NCBI RefSeq assembly: GCF_963576545.1
Contig: NC_083649.1
Location: forward strand, 8,231,406 to 8,295,405
Direction of reading: 5' to 3'
Source: Limanda limanda
Lineage: Eukaryota; Chordata; Actinopteri; Pleuronectiformes; Pleuronectidae
DNA: 64,000 nucleotides
Of this stretch, positions 27,835-38,796 are shown one piece after another. Positions within the stretch are counted from its first letter, which is position 1, and the number at the start of each line of letters is the position of its first letter. The position numbers and the translations under genes were made by a program. A model generated the notes under the pieces. It did not search any database. It had not been told where the DNA came from and saw only the letters and a program-made list of their open reading frames with translations.

Positions 27835-28060
27835 ACTACGGGATCTCTATAAAAAGCCTACGGTTGATGGGAGAGCCCGGTCTGTTTGGGAAGCGACTTT
27901 GGAGGAGAGGGACACCGCGCGTCTTGTGCGTGAAGACAGCGTGGCACCGGTTTTGGCGCTGACAGTTTGGTGGTGTGGTGATGAAGGCTGAGTTTAGAGA
28001 TAGGACACAGACATGACTCCACAGCAGCCGTGGCCACACTGCGTGGGAACTTTGACAGAG
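27835..28060 (+). promoter_or_regulatory. TATA promoter and likely non-coding first exon with consensus donor
   Basis: A CT-rich tract precedes CTATAAAAAGCC (about 27846-27857), a strong TATA box, so transcription should start near 27,880. The presumed exon runs to CAGAG|GTAAGT, donor at 28060/28061. It contains short frames only: an 11-codon upstream frame from ATGAAGGC and one from ATGACTCC that stays open through the donor. It points towards the mir-212/mir-132 hairpins 3.4 kb downstream and may be a first exon of their host transcript. The sites are seen; the link to the miRNAs is inferred. Confidence 0.45.
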
Positions 28061-28538
28061 GTAAGTTCAACTCCTGTTTCTACAAACTACATCTGTGTTA
28101 TTTAATCACAATTCCTGGCGGGAGATTTGGGTAAAGTGCAGCCTATAGGAGAGAGGGTGAAACCGTCCAACTCATCCTCTCTCCTATCTCTCTCTCCAGC
28201 CTGCTTTGATTCTAATGTTCTCTCGGTGGTTGGAAGTTGCTGCAGTGTGACTCATGTTCTCTCCCAGGTGGGCAGCACTCAGCCTGCGTCCTGAGGAGAA
28301 TGTCTTAGAAAATACACAACTGCGGATAAAACTCGCTTTTCAAATCAGAATCTGGTTCGGCCGGTTCCAGTTACGTATGTCCCAGTATGTGCCCACGTAT
28401 GATGGTTCTGTTGCGTTGTGTGCACCTGCCACACTTTCTCCATTACACCTGGTTTCGGTGTGACTCTGGTTTCGAGCCGCTGCTGCCCACACCAGATGTG
28501 CGGATTGTGCACACAGACACAGAAACGCGCACACTCCG

Positions 28539-28574
<36 letters not shown>

Positions 28575-28855
28575 ACATGCAGGTTTCTGAACAAGTGTGC
28601 ACGTGTTGAGGGAGGGAGGAGGGGGGGGGGCAGATCTTCATCAAATCCTGTACATCCTCAGGAGCGCGTGGCACTTGGATGCTTCCGGTGATAGTGAAGA
28701 CATTATAGCCATCACTTTCTTCCAGTGTGTCACCACCCCCTCCTCCTCCTCCTCCCCCTCCCCCCTCCGTGCACTTCCGGTCGGCGCTTCCTCTCTTCCA
28801 ACGCTTTTTTTTTTTTTTTATTACCCTCCTCCTTCTTCTTCACTCTCGGGCTCTG

Positions 28856-28892
28856 TGACGTCGCCCGGGCAGTGAAGTCAGTCCTGCGTCAT
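28856..28892 (+). promoter_or_regulatory. CRE-like pair (TGACGTCG and TGCGTCAT)
   Basis: TGACGTCG at 28856-28863 and TGCGTCAT at 28885-28892 are one-base variants of the CREB/ATF site. They lie in CpG-rich DNA about 2.6 kb before mir-212. CREB control of miR-212/132 is established in mammals; use here is inferred. Confidence 0.45.
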
Positions 28893-29225
28893 TCTTGCGC
28901 ACTTTGCAGAGGGATACGCAGTCGCTTACTATGATCCTTTTAAAGGCATCATGGGCACGCTCGTACGCGCACGCGCACACTGCGGAGTATGATCCTCCGG
29001 CGTGCGTGGGTGCGTGTGCGCGCGATTTGAGAGGCTCGTGCACGGATAACGCGAGGGTGGAGTGCGTGGAGCGAGTCAATGAAAAACCCTTGTTCATTCA
29101 CAATTCTTTGTTGAGGCTTCTGTACTGTCTTCAACTAGACATTGTTAATTATAGGTTTGTAAAACATTGTGATATTAGACTATATTACTACTAGTATATA
29201 TATTTCTGGTATAGATTCAACAGAT

Positions 29226-29425
29226 GATTAAGATTAAGATACGTTTTATTATCCCACACACATGCACAGACATGCACGGGGTAGGGAGAATCCTCTTGGA
29301 TTTTTGGACAGATTCGTCAGGTCTTTTTGTTGTTTCTCCGTGGAGTCGAACCAGAGACGAACCAGAGACCTTTTCCGCCCATAGTCCAAGTTTCTGCCTC
29401 TAGTCCACCGCCTCTCCCTACTTTA
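29226..29425. mobile_element. Dispersed fish repeat with tRNA-like end
   Basis: TTAAGATACGTTTTATTATC resembles a LINE/SINE tail. Further on GGAGTCGAACCAGAGAC and AGTCCACCGCCTCTCCC have the look of a tRNA-derived head read on the opposite strand. I cannot assign the family. Confidence 0.35.
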
Positions 29426-29431
29426 TGACAT

Positions 29432-29571
29432 TTTCTGAAGTTGCACAAGTGTATGTAGGCAACTGGACTTCCAAGAGGCTTCTTCAGTTCAGTTCAGCCA
29501 CTTGGAGGTGAAACGTCTTCAAGAAACACAAGCGAGTCCAGTTGAATACTTGTACAACTTCTGACTGAGAA
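29432..29571. mobile_element. Imperfect inverted repeat carrying a Penelope-like GAAACGTCTTCAAGAAAC segment
   Basis: The left arm (TTCTGAAGTTGCACAAGT... CAACTGGACTT) is inverted in the right arm (GAGTCCAGTTGAATACTTG... CAACTTCTGA). Between them GAGGTGAAACGTCTTCAAG is a segment I associate with fish Penelope-type repeats. It is probably a short retroposed fragment. Class assignment is tentative. Confidence 0.4.
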
Positions 29572-29869
29572 TCTTCACAGACATGACAGAGTATTCATCG
29601 TCTTTTAGTTTCAACTTTGCGTCGTGTACTTCTCGGAGCCAAATGCATAAATCTTGAGCAATTGCAAAACTCTCTCTTCCTTCTGGTGGGTGAGAGTCCA
29701 GGTTCAGGCTCGAACTGTTTAGGATTCCGTGCGTGTTGCGCTGGAGGGTCCGCATGCTCGTCAGCACAGCCCACACACAGCCGAGGCGGTTTCTCCCCGG
29801 TGCCACGGAGACCGAGCCAGACCAAGCCGCTGCCCACACACTCTGATAAGCCAGACAGCAGAATGGGAC

Positions 29870-30020
29870 GAGAGGCGATTGGTTCGCTCGCAAAGTGACG
29901 TCACACGCCCTTAACCGCGGGCATGTGACTTCACGACCACCGAGATTCGTGACTTCGGCATCTATTCGGTGTTGGAGGCTCGGGGACCGCAGAGGGAGAG
30001 CTCCGGTCCAGCTCCCACAG
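29870..30020 (+). promoter_or_regulatory. CREB-type core promoter candidate of miR-212/132 (full CRE, inverted CCAAT)
   Basis: A complete palindromic CRE, TGACGTCA, is at 29896-29903. An inverted CCAAT box (ATTGG, 29878-29882) precedes it, and CRE-like TGACTTCA and TGACTTCG follow within 60 bp. The stretch is GC-rich and TATA-less. It lies about 1.55 kb upstream of mir-212 on the same strand. CREB induction of this miRNA pair by neuronal activity and neurotrophins is known in mammals; its use here is inferred from position and motif. Confidence 0.6.
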
Positions 30021-30180
30021 GTTCAGCTGCAGAGAGCAGGGCGATGCAATACCGATGGATGGACGTTAAGAGTCACAATTTTATAGTTATACGATGAATC
30101 ACAATGAGATGAAACACACGTTGTCACCATTCGAAAGATTACAACAACATCTGCTGCCTCAGATTCCGCTGTTTGTCCAG

Positions 30181-30201
30181 TTCAGCACCGCGGACAGCTC
30201 C
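30181..30201 (+). promoter_or_regulatory. RE1/NRSE element (REST binding site)
   Basis: TTCAGCACCGCGGACAGCTC plus a final C matches the 21-bp RE1 consensus at all constrained positions except one near the 3' end (T where G is usual). REST silences neuronal genes outside neurons, and the mammalian miR-132 locus is a known REST target. Its position 280 bp past the CRE and 1.25 kb before mir-212 fits that role. Confidence 0.75.
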
Positions 30202-30654
30202 GAGACTCCGAGGCGCTGTGACGCTGTCCCCGCGGTGTGGTGCTGAAACACACCAGAGGGAACCTGTTGTAGACGAACCACCAGTAACACGACCCGTCCC
30301 GCTTTAGCGAAGCATTACATCTTTTAATAAAGGTTATTTGTGTTGATAACATGTGTTTAAAAGGTGAAAACAAAGATTTTTCTCTAACCAGCTAGATGTT
30401 TGAATGGTGTTAAAGTTTTAAATCCACTGCACCATGAGTGAATGTCCCCTGTCATGTAAACGGTCAGTGAACTACTGAGCAGCACAGGTCAAACTCATAA
30501 TCCAGGTTAAGGAATCTAAAACACGGCAGTTTAAAGGTGTTGAGAAAGAGACAAAAGAAAGTAATTTTTTAAAAGTTGTTTCATGTTATATAGTTTCCAA
30601 TATTCAGTCTATCTCTCTCATTCTATCTTGTTGCTGTTTCAGTCACTCTCCTAC

Positions 30655-30668
30655 ACTCTCTCTCTCTC

Positions 30669-30718
<50 letters not shown>
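30655..30718. repeat. (TC)n dinucleotide repeat
   Basis: About 60 bp of TC with few interruptions, between the RE1 element and mir-212. Confidence 0.9.
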
Positions 30719-30721
<3 letters not shown>

Positions 30722-31419
30722 CTTACACAAACTAGGGCAAAGACAGGAAAACAGTGGGTGGGTGACGCTAATGCCAAACTTTCCAACAGTTTTTCAACAA
30801 ATGTTTTTAAAGTTTTCTAGGCTATTATATAAATAAAAAAAAAGAAGATATTTCTGACTGAGTTCACTTTGAATCAACTGGCTGATCCGTAGAATATGTG
30901 AAAGTAGTTGATCATTAATAAATCATGATTAAAATTCAATGTGTTTCCATAACTTCAGAATAGACTGCAGATCAAAAACTGTGATCTTTAAGGGCCTAAC
31001 AACGTCCCTACACCAGTTTCTACGTGTTTCAAACTTAAATCCAGTGTAGATTATTGTTCATTTTGGATGGTATTCCCCTCAAGTTTTAGTAATCAATATG
31101 TTCTTTTATCACTTATACAGGGTTGAGAATAACAATGCAGAGATGGTGCTTTAACAACTCCCAGAGCTCTAACATGGAGAAAATGAGGCAGCTGTAATTT
31201 TCAGCATCTTATAGAGTCCCTGTCTTTCCACAACATCTATATAGGTCACTGAAATGCCCCTGATCACGATTAACTGTATTGATCATCATTCACGTCTTGT
31301 CAGGATTGATCCCATTAACATTATATCTATATCCTCTCCTCTCTTTATGTTTATTCAGGAATCCACAAAGCGGAGTGTTTGTCCTAGTTTACAATCTCTT
31401 CCCCGTCTTCCTAACTTGG

Positions 31420-31510
31420 CCAGAGCATCAGCACCTTGGCTTTAGACTGCTTACTGCTTATACAGTGTCACAGTACAGTAACAGTCTACAGTCATGGCTA
31501 CTGAAGCCTG
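31420..31510 (+). ncRNA. mir212: mir-212 precursor hairpin
   Basis: The 3' arm at 31479-31499 begins TAACAGTCTACAGTCATGG, the fish miR-212-3p with seed AACAGUC. The 5' arm at 31433-31455 reads ACCTTGGCTTTAGACTGC and onward, the matching miR-212-5p. The arms pair around a loop at about 31456-31478. miR-212 and miR-132 share the seed and act on neuronal mRNAs such as those controlling dendrite growth; this comes from knowledge of the family. mir-132 follows 363 bp downstream (mature start to mature start), so both probably come from one primary transcript. Confidence 0.95.
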
Positions 31511-31786
31511 GCAATGCACCAGACACCACGCTGAGGACGACATGGACATGCAGAGACCAGGCCACAGTGATGTTTTGACCCGACAGCTGCAGTTCTCTAC
31601 GTATGTTGAAGTTTTCTCTCTGTGTGTCTCTCCTGCTCCGTCTCTTCCCTCCGGCTCGGAGAGGAAACCTGTGTGGGTTTGCATTGGGGGAGTCCTACAA
31701 CGTACAAGTGCGTAATATCCACGCTCAAACCAATGAGACCTCGCAGTTTCCAGTTTCCATGCCAACTCCAGCTCGTCCTCCACCCT

Positions 31787-31874
31787 GCTGTCTCCATGGC
31801 AACCGTGGCTTTAGATTGTTACTCTAGCAACAGCACCATGGTAACAGTCTACAGCCATGGTCGTTAGGGACAGC
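31787..31874 (+). ncRNA. mir132: mir-132 precursor hairpin
   Basis: The 3' arm at 31842-31863 begins TAACAGTCTACAGCCATGG, matching vertebrate miR-132-3p across its length. The 5' arm at 31802-31823 begins ACCGTGGCTTTAGATTGTTA, matching miR-132-5p. CTGTCTCC and GGGACAG close the lower stem. It is an activity-regulated neuronal microRNA; in mammals p250GAP and MeCP2 mRNAs are known targets. Same strand and same seed as mir-212, with CRE and RE1 sites upstream of the pair. Confidence 0.97.
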
Positions 31875-32056
31875 CCGTCCAGAAAGACAAAAAGAGAAAA
31901 GTTAGAGCTAATAAGTAAGTTTGGATTTGATGTGTTTCCTCTCAATTAGGTCACAGTTTATTCACTCATACATGTGCACTGCTGACTTTTTATGGCTGTA
32001 AGTTTCTGCCTTATTAAGCCCTTTGATCAAATACTGGAGCTGTACTTTAATTTGAT

Positions 32057-32368
32057 TTAACATGTAGCCTTGTAATTATATGTGATATCACAAAACACCC
32101 ATAACGCAATCCATCTGATCACTAGGGAATGTTTAACAATCAAGTACGCAATGACACACAAGACACATATTGTTTCACTTTCATTTTTATTAGATGTAAT
32201 GAGTTTCTTTAAGGTTTGATCCTTGAGTACAGTAATAAATGCAGCGAGCTCACGCTGCACGGATGAGTCAGCCGGCTCCAACACCTGCTCCGCTCTCTGT
32301 TTGTCAGACGAGAGCAGCCTCACTTCAAAGCAGCGCAGACAGGAAATCCCAGTGGGCAGCGCAGTAAC
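32057..32368 (-). CDS. Exon-like open segment of unknown gene (downstream member)
   Basis: Minus strand: TGTCTGCCTGCAG acceptor at 32369/32368, followed by a frame open to 32057 that begins VTALPTGISCLRCFEVRL and continues KQRAEQVLEPADSSVQRELA and AFITVLKDQTLKKLI. An AATAAA lies inside this frame near 32190, so a real reading frame probably ends earlier. Phase does not match the preceding segment at 32581-32711 in this frame. Not recognised; it could be a terminal exon, a pseudogene or chance. Confidence 0.22.
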   Translation of the reverse strand, partial: VTALPTGISCLRCFEVRLLSSDKQRAEQVLEPADSSVQRELAAFITVLKDQTLKKLITSNKNESETICVLCVIAYLIVKHSLVIRWIALWVFCDITYNYKATC

Positions 32369-32580
32369 CTGCAGGCAGACATAAACCACACACTGGATCC
32401 ACACAGGTGGGCCAACCAACATGCTCACATGCAGATATAAACACATGCAACTTGTTCACAAACACACAAAGAATAGACTCGTCCTTCATCCATTCTTCTT
32501 CAGGCACCACTGCTATCCAGAGTTATTCTGCCATCTACAGGTCATAATTTGTCTGTGTGTAAATCAACAGTTTTTCTGAC

Positions 32581-32711
32581 CTGAAACATCTTGGAGCAAA
32601 ACATTCGCTTGATTCAATAAAGTCAAATAAAAAATGAAGAACATTTTCCAGTGTTTTGTGGATACGACGGTAGATGCTTTCAATGTTCTCTGGTGTTTTT
32701 ACAGTTTGTAA
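32581..32711 (-). CDS. Exon-like open segment of unknown gene (upstream member of a pair)
   Basis: Minus strand: acceptor CTGTGTCTCAG, a 131-nt open segment in a single frame (LQTVKTPENIESIYRRIHK..., with LHFLFDFIESSECFAPRCF), then donor TTTCAG|GTCAGA. The other two frames stop early. The sequence reads like a helical protein segment with two cysteines, but I do not recognise the family. It lies antisense to and downstream of mir-132. If it splices to 32368 the frame ends after 15 more codons. It may instead be a chance open frame. Confidence 0.25.
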
Positions 32712-33340
32712 CTGAGACACAGGGTGAAAAGAGCAGAACAAATACTCTGTGAGCGATTGCAGATTTCTAGGATGAAACTGACATTGATTTTTATCTCAAA
32801 TTATTTGTGGCAGCTGTCTTAACTCCCAGGCATCCTGAAGAGCCAACGTTTTTCAAAGTTAGTGAAAATTACTGAAAATAAATGGAGGACTGAGCTTTTC
32901 AGTGTGTTTTCCACATTAGTTCAGAGCTGCCAGTAAAACATCAGAAAACAGAGCAAGGCTGCACCTTAGTGAAATTAGAGTTTCACTGTAAACATAGAAA
33001 AATGTGTTTAAACAACGTTACTGTGCAGAATAAAGACCTTTTCAATCACCAATGTGAAAAAAACAATTAAAACAACAAACACAATTACACACACACTCAC
33101 TACTTATGACAAAGTTTGTAACTGATGATTATGGAGAGAAATGCATCTTTAGCCATCACATTTGTGCCACTTATCATTTCCTTTGTCCATGACTTTTTTA
33201 TTGGCGGCACAAGAAAAGGAAAGAATGAGAAGTTGTTTATCCTCGGCCTCCCTGCACCGTAAAAGCTCATGTGCTGACAGATAAACAACAGCACATAAAC
33301 TCTTACTGTTCAAGGCTGAGAGGTAAAGTGTTCTGCCACA

Positions 33341-33476
<136 letters not shown>

Positions 33477-36378
33477 TTTAGGTCACATCAGATTTAAAGG
33501 AGCATTCCTCTGATTAACCACTGTAGACGTCTGCTGTTTAACATTCTTTAAGAATTATCAGTCCTGTCATTCGAAATGTATTTCTTCATTATGGCCCGAA
33601 ATGCTCCTGAAATAAAGTTATATATATAATTATTATAAATGAAGACAGCTAAAACCCTTTTTTATCAAATATGTATCTGTATAGGTCAGGATGTAATCCC
33701 AATACGAGGCTGAGAAAGTCTCACGTCATTGAGTACCCATTGGGATTTAATGACTTTTATTATGGTCATTACCAGAGCGGCTTTTTGATTGTTATTGTTT
33801 AGTAAGTTTTGAAAGTTGCAAACATTATCGTTAGTATTCCTCTACACAGCAATGACTCCTCATGACATTATTATAATGTCTCTTCTCAGTCTTCTCAGCC
33901 TCTAACTGCCTGAAACAAAACAAGATTGAGCAACAGCGCTCACATTTTTTGGAGCCAGGACGTGACTCTCTCTCTCCCTCTGTGTTTTATGCGGACACCA
34001 CCACAGTCCTCCTCCATGGCCGTGATGACTAATATCTACCCCTGTAGTGTCAGTCAGGCACCTATGAGGACAGCCAAACCACAACTCTCATCGCCAGGGC
34101 CCAGCCGCGGCCTCTAAAACAGTCCAGCAAAGCACAGACAGACAAATGACTGCGGATGAGGTCATAGATCAAACGGCTGAAGAAGGCTCCAGCTGCGTCC
34201 TCAGTTCACCTCAGAAACTCCTCAGTCAACATCACCACGACCTCTGGACACATTTACATCTGGTGTTAAAGTGTCAAGTCTTGCCAGACGCAGCCAAATT
34301 GAACAGATTGACCCGTCAGTCAGAAACACGATGATGCAGGGGATCAAATCTGCGGCTGTGTTGTCCAGGTGACAGGACAGTCAGACATGACCCACGTCCA
34401 AATCAGTTGAAAGGGAGAGGTGAAGCGAATGCGAATGTTTTGACCTCAGCCAAAGTAAACTTCGTCCACACAAACAGGAAATCCACAAAGCAGAAGAAAA
34501 ACCAGAAGCATGCGGGAATGCAAGCAATGGAATAAGAGATGACCAGATCACGCCCATATGGAGGAAAAATACAGACCCACACCCACACACACGTGAACAA
34601 CCACCGCCTGCAGTCAGGGCCGAGATGTCACATGAATAATACCATGCAATTCCCCGTGTAGTTTCATGTTGTTCACTCACATCAATTGACTTTCCTCTGC
34701 CCTCTCTGTTCTTTAAATAGCATTTTGACTGATAACTCTAAATATACTCGCCCTGCTCCCTCTCTCATGAGTCATCACACACCTCAAACACACGTCGCTA
34801 TCTAACAAGCTCTCGCGTCATGAGGTGTGTGTGTGTGTGTTTCTTTTGTAAACTATCTGCTTAGTTTACAAAAGGAGCACACACACCCTGTCAGACACGC
34901 AAACAAACACAGGAAGCTGAGAGGCTAAATCCCATGTGATGTTGGACGCAGGCCATACCTCTGGAAAGAATCCAGGGTGATGTTACATCACATCCATCTG
35001 CAGCAGCATACCAGTTTAACAACGCAGGCACACACACAGACACATGCAGACATGCGTAGACTTAAACTCATTGCTAATCGTATGATTTAACGTTCCAGTC
35101 TTTTTACAGAGGTATGGAAACACGGGTTAAAAATCCAAACTACACAATGGTCCCACTGTTTTCAGCATCTTCTCTTTGTTGGGTTCAGCAAATTGTAGAT
35201 ATTAACGCACACAAAAAAAGTGCTGAAAAAGAAAAGTGTGTAAATCCAGGAGTTGTGGGCCCGGTGATGAAATGTCCAGGCGTCAGCGGAGCATCTTGTA
35301 ATCGGAGGTTATTCCAGCGAGAACTGTCAGTAGTGGGAGCTGTGGTAACAAGTTCAGATTTGCAATGCTCTGGATGAGCCTGGTCCATGGGATGACCAGG
35401 CTCTTTGGAGTTTAAGTGCACGTCTTATATAGACACACACACACACACACAGGTTGCCCCTCCCCTCCTTCCGTCTCCCATAACAACAAACGCTCCATAA
35501 TCAAAATAGAGCCCATCTGTGCCCTGACGCACCCTCCTGCCCCCAGCTCCATCCCCAGCGCGCCACTGGGGGAAGAGGGAAAAAGTGATCCTTCGGTCGC
35601 AATGAAAACTTCAATGTGCCCTTACTCTCCCCCTTTTTTTATTATTTCAAACTGCAACAGCCAGAGAGGGAGAGTCAAGGGGAGAGTGGGAGGCAGACGG
35701 GGAGGAAGGGAGGATAACTCCACCCTCATCTGTCTCTGTCTCTCATTCCATGATTTCCCGGTTGTTGTGCAACAGGGAGAACGGATTCCTGAGGAGAGAG
35801 TCACGGCTCTGTTGTAAAACTTACTGGCAAGAGGGACCCTCTGTGTTTTCTTTTACCGTTTCCCTCACTCACTCACTCACTCCGCTCGTTTCTTACTTGT
35901 TATCAAAACCATGTGTACTAGCGTGTGTGTGTGTGTGCTGTGAGGTCTTGGAGGGACACAAGGACCACAGGGGAGCCCGGGAGAGAACAAAGATCAGGGC
36001 TGCGATGGAGAAACAAGACCACGCAGCCACGATGTGTGTGTGTGTGAGTGCGAGAGACAACAGAAGCTCATTAGAAGTTGGAACAGGTGACATGTTATAA
36101 ACATGAGACAGAGAGCAAGGCTGTGCGTTTACTAGAGAGGAACCTGATGCTGTCTTACTGTGAAAAATACATCTCAGCGAGGTAATTAACCACCAACCAG
36201 AGTAGATTACTGAGATACCCAGACAAAACTATTTTGGTCCAGGTCATAACTATGGCAGGCATGTGATGGGGCATGTTGTGCCCAATGCTGGTGACAGTCA
36301 GCGAGTGTGGGAGGGAGGAGGATGTGAAGAAGAGTTGGGAGTGAGGTAGAGGTGGGAGATGAAGGCAACAGGGAAGGG

Positions 36379-36383
<5 letters not shown>

Positions 36384-36421
<38 letters not shown>
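36384..36421. repeat. (GA)n dinucleotide repeat
   Basis: About 38 bp of GA in a purine-rich stretch. Confidence 0.9.
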
Positions 36422-36424
<3 letters not shown>

Positions 36425-37302
36425 GGAGAGCACACATCTGGAAACAATCGAATGAGCGCAGTCTGACATGCACATGCTCCAGCTACAAAAGAACAACATG
36501 TCCTCGAAACCCAGCGTATTTCAGCGCGCTCATAAACCCGCACTTATGAGGAAACATAGTCAGGCATCCCGAAAAGTAAAACACCTAAAGAAATCGTCTG
36601 GAGTCAGTTTGGAAGAAACTCCTCATGTCAGGGTTGTTCCTCCCACGCTCAGCTATGTACAGTGACTTCTGAATGGCTGAAAATGGCTCAGTAACCATGT
36701 AATGATGTGTGGAAATCTAGTCCAACAACTGTGATGGATTTTATTGTGCTCACAGTGAAATATTAGTTTCATTTTTTGTTGCAGTATGATTTTATATTGT
36801 TATAAAACTGACAGTCCTTCACATTGTAAAATATTGTTACTGAAACTTATTGAATAACATTTTCCACCCTGGCTCTTCTGAATCTAAAAAATTCTTGACA
36901 TAACTTTCCAGTTATGTTGGTATGGAAGAGTAGTAGGGGCACGCATGAGGGGGAAAAAGAACAGGAAGGTTTCTGTCCGGCTTTGAGAATAAAGTAAAAA
37001 TGTTGAGTAAACTTGAAATGGAATGAGACTGCCTCTACAAAATGATTAGTGTAGATTCATTTTGCTTACAAACAGCGTGACAGTCAGAATTGTGTCTGTA
37101 CAGAAGGAGAAACCACGGAGTTGCAACTCTAACTGGATTTGATTTACCAACCTCGTCAACATTTCCCATTTCGCATTTTGACTTCATCCACGAAACACAA
37201 GAAAAGTCATCTTCCTGATTTAGTTTTATTTGTTCATTCTTAAAATGTTAAACGAAAGAAATCTACCTACTGTTATTATTTTTTAACGCTAGGCTCTGAC
37301 AC

Positions 37303-37990
37303 TAGGGATGGGGGGAAAAATTGATTCAGTTACAAATCGCGATTCTTGTGAATGACGATTTTTATATCGCCATGCTGCCTCCCAAATCGATTTTTTTTAA
37401 ATATATATATATATATATTTTTTAAAACATATTTATTGTTTTATACCGGGGGGGATATATGGGGGGAGCAACATCACCCCAGAGTATGTTGACCAGCTCT
37501 TGTTTTTGCACAAGAATCTAAACATACCCAAGCACTAGCTTTGCATCGGCTACATGCAAACAATAGCCTACTTTCTGTTTATTTCAAAGTTTATATTTTA
37601 AGTAAACTTTTATTCATTCTATTTAATTTACCTTTTATTTATTGTTTAAAGTAGCCTAAGTGGCTTACATTCTTAATCTGTCAGTTTGTGTGCAGTTGAC
37701 AGGGGCTATACAATAATAGGGAACATTTTAATTTATTTTCTCTATTGGCTGCCCGGCAGTCATTAAGTTAATGTTAATATTTGAAATAAAACTTGTAAAG
37801 TTCTAACTGAATTTGACTGTGTTGTATTGAAGGTATGATTCAACATTTTTCCATGGTCCAGTATTTAAAAAAAAAAATAACCAAAAGAAATCCCAGGAAA
37901 TCGTAATATCGAATCGCAATACATATGGTATCGCCACCTAAGTATGGTGATAGTATCGTATCGGGAGGTCCCTGCCGATTCCCGTCCCTG
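37303..37990. mobile_element. hAT-like non-autonomous element with near-perfect 8-bp target duplication
   Basis: It starts TAGGGATGGGGGG and ends GATTCCCGTCCCTG, which are inverted relatives. It is flanked by TCTGACAC (37295-37302) and CCTGACAC (37991-37998), 7 of 8 identical. The ends contain ATCG-rich subterminal repeats (AAATCGATT, AATATCGAATCGCAATAC, GTATCGTATCGGGAGGTCC). The interior is AT-rich and has no transposase. Ends and 8-bp duplication fit the hAT superfamily. Confidence 0.65.
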
Positions 37991-38611
37991 CCTGACACTC
38001 TTCTTTATGGTGGAGTGTCCCCAGCACATGAAATTGTCCGTCCTCCTCTACTGTTGTGTTACTTTTGTAAAGACTTTTACTTTCTGCGACTGAGATGACT
38101 GCAAACGTCAAACAAAGCAAAGTTGGATTCTCTTACAGCCCCTGAACACGTTCTCTCTGAAGCTGGAACAATACGGTCTCTATGTCAGCATCCAACAATT
38201 TTAAAACTTTCCAAAATCGCCAATCCTGCAATTACACAGCAGCTGACCAAGGTCGAGGAGGCATGAACTTCTTTCAAGGCTTGATTTTCATTCATCACTG
38301 TTTTTGAATCCACCATGAACACGTCTATCCCATTATCTCAATCTATTCTCATTCATCAGACTCAGCAGGAAAAGCACATGTGTAATTTACACCATTTCAC
38401 CAAAACACACCCATAATGAAGGTTACTAATTACACCAGTGTTCCTGCTAAGATCCATTCAAATCCATTCCATAAATATATTGTCTATAATGAAAAGATTA
38501 TAATCACATTTTATCAATAAATTACAATACATTTTCAGCACAAGGCCGTAAAGGCATCACACACAAGAAAAGACAGAGACGGAATAGATTAAATAAACAG
38601 CTGTCGTCTTA

Positions 38612-38617
38612 TTTATT
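38612..38617 (-). terminator. OVCA2 polyadenylation signal
   Basis: Minus-strand AATAAA (TTTATT on the plus strand), 180 nt after the OVCA2 stop codon. A canonical hexamer at a usual distance. Confidence 0.5.
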
Positions 38618-38796
38618 GCCTGTTACAGGACATCTTCCCTGAGAAGGACAGCAGGTATCTAAAGGTCATGATGTTGAACCAAAATTGTCCTTTGAATCAA
38701 TTGTGTTACCATGAGCCATCATATTAAACATTAAATAATCCACATTCCCTGTGGATATGTAAGTGCTGCTGTCTCCTTCCTACATTGGAGTTTGTC

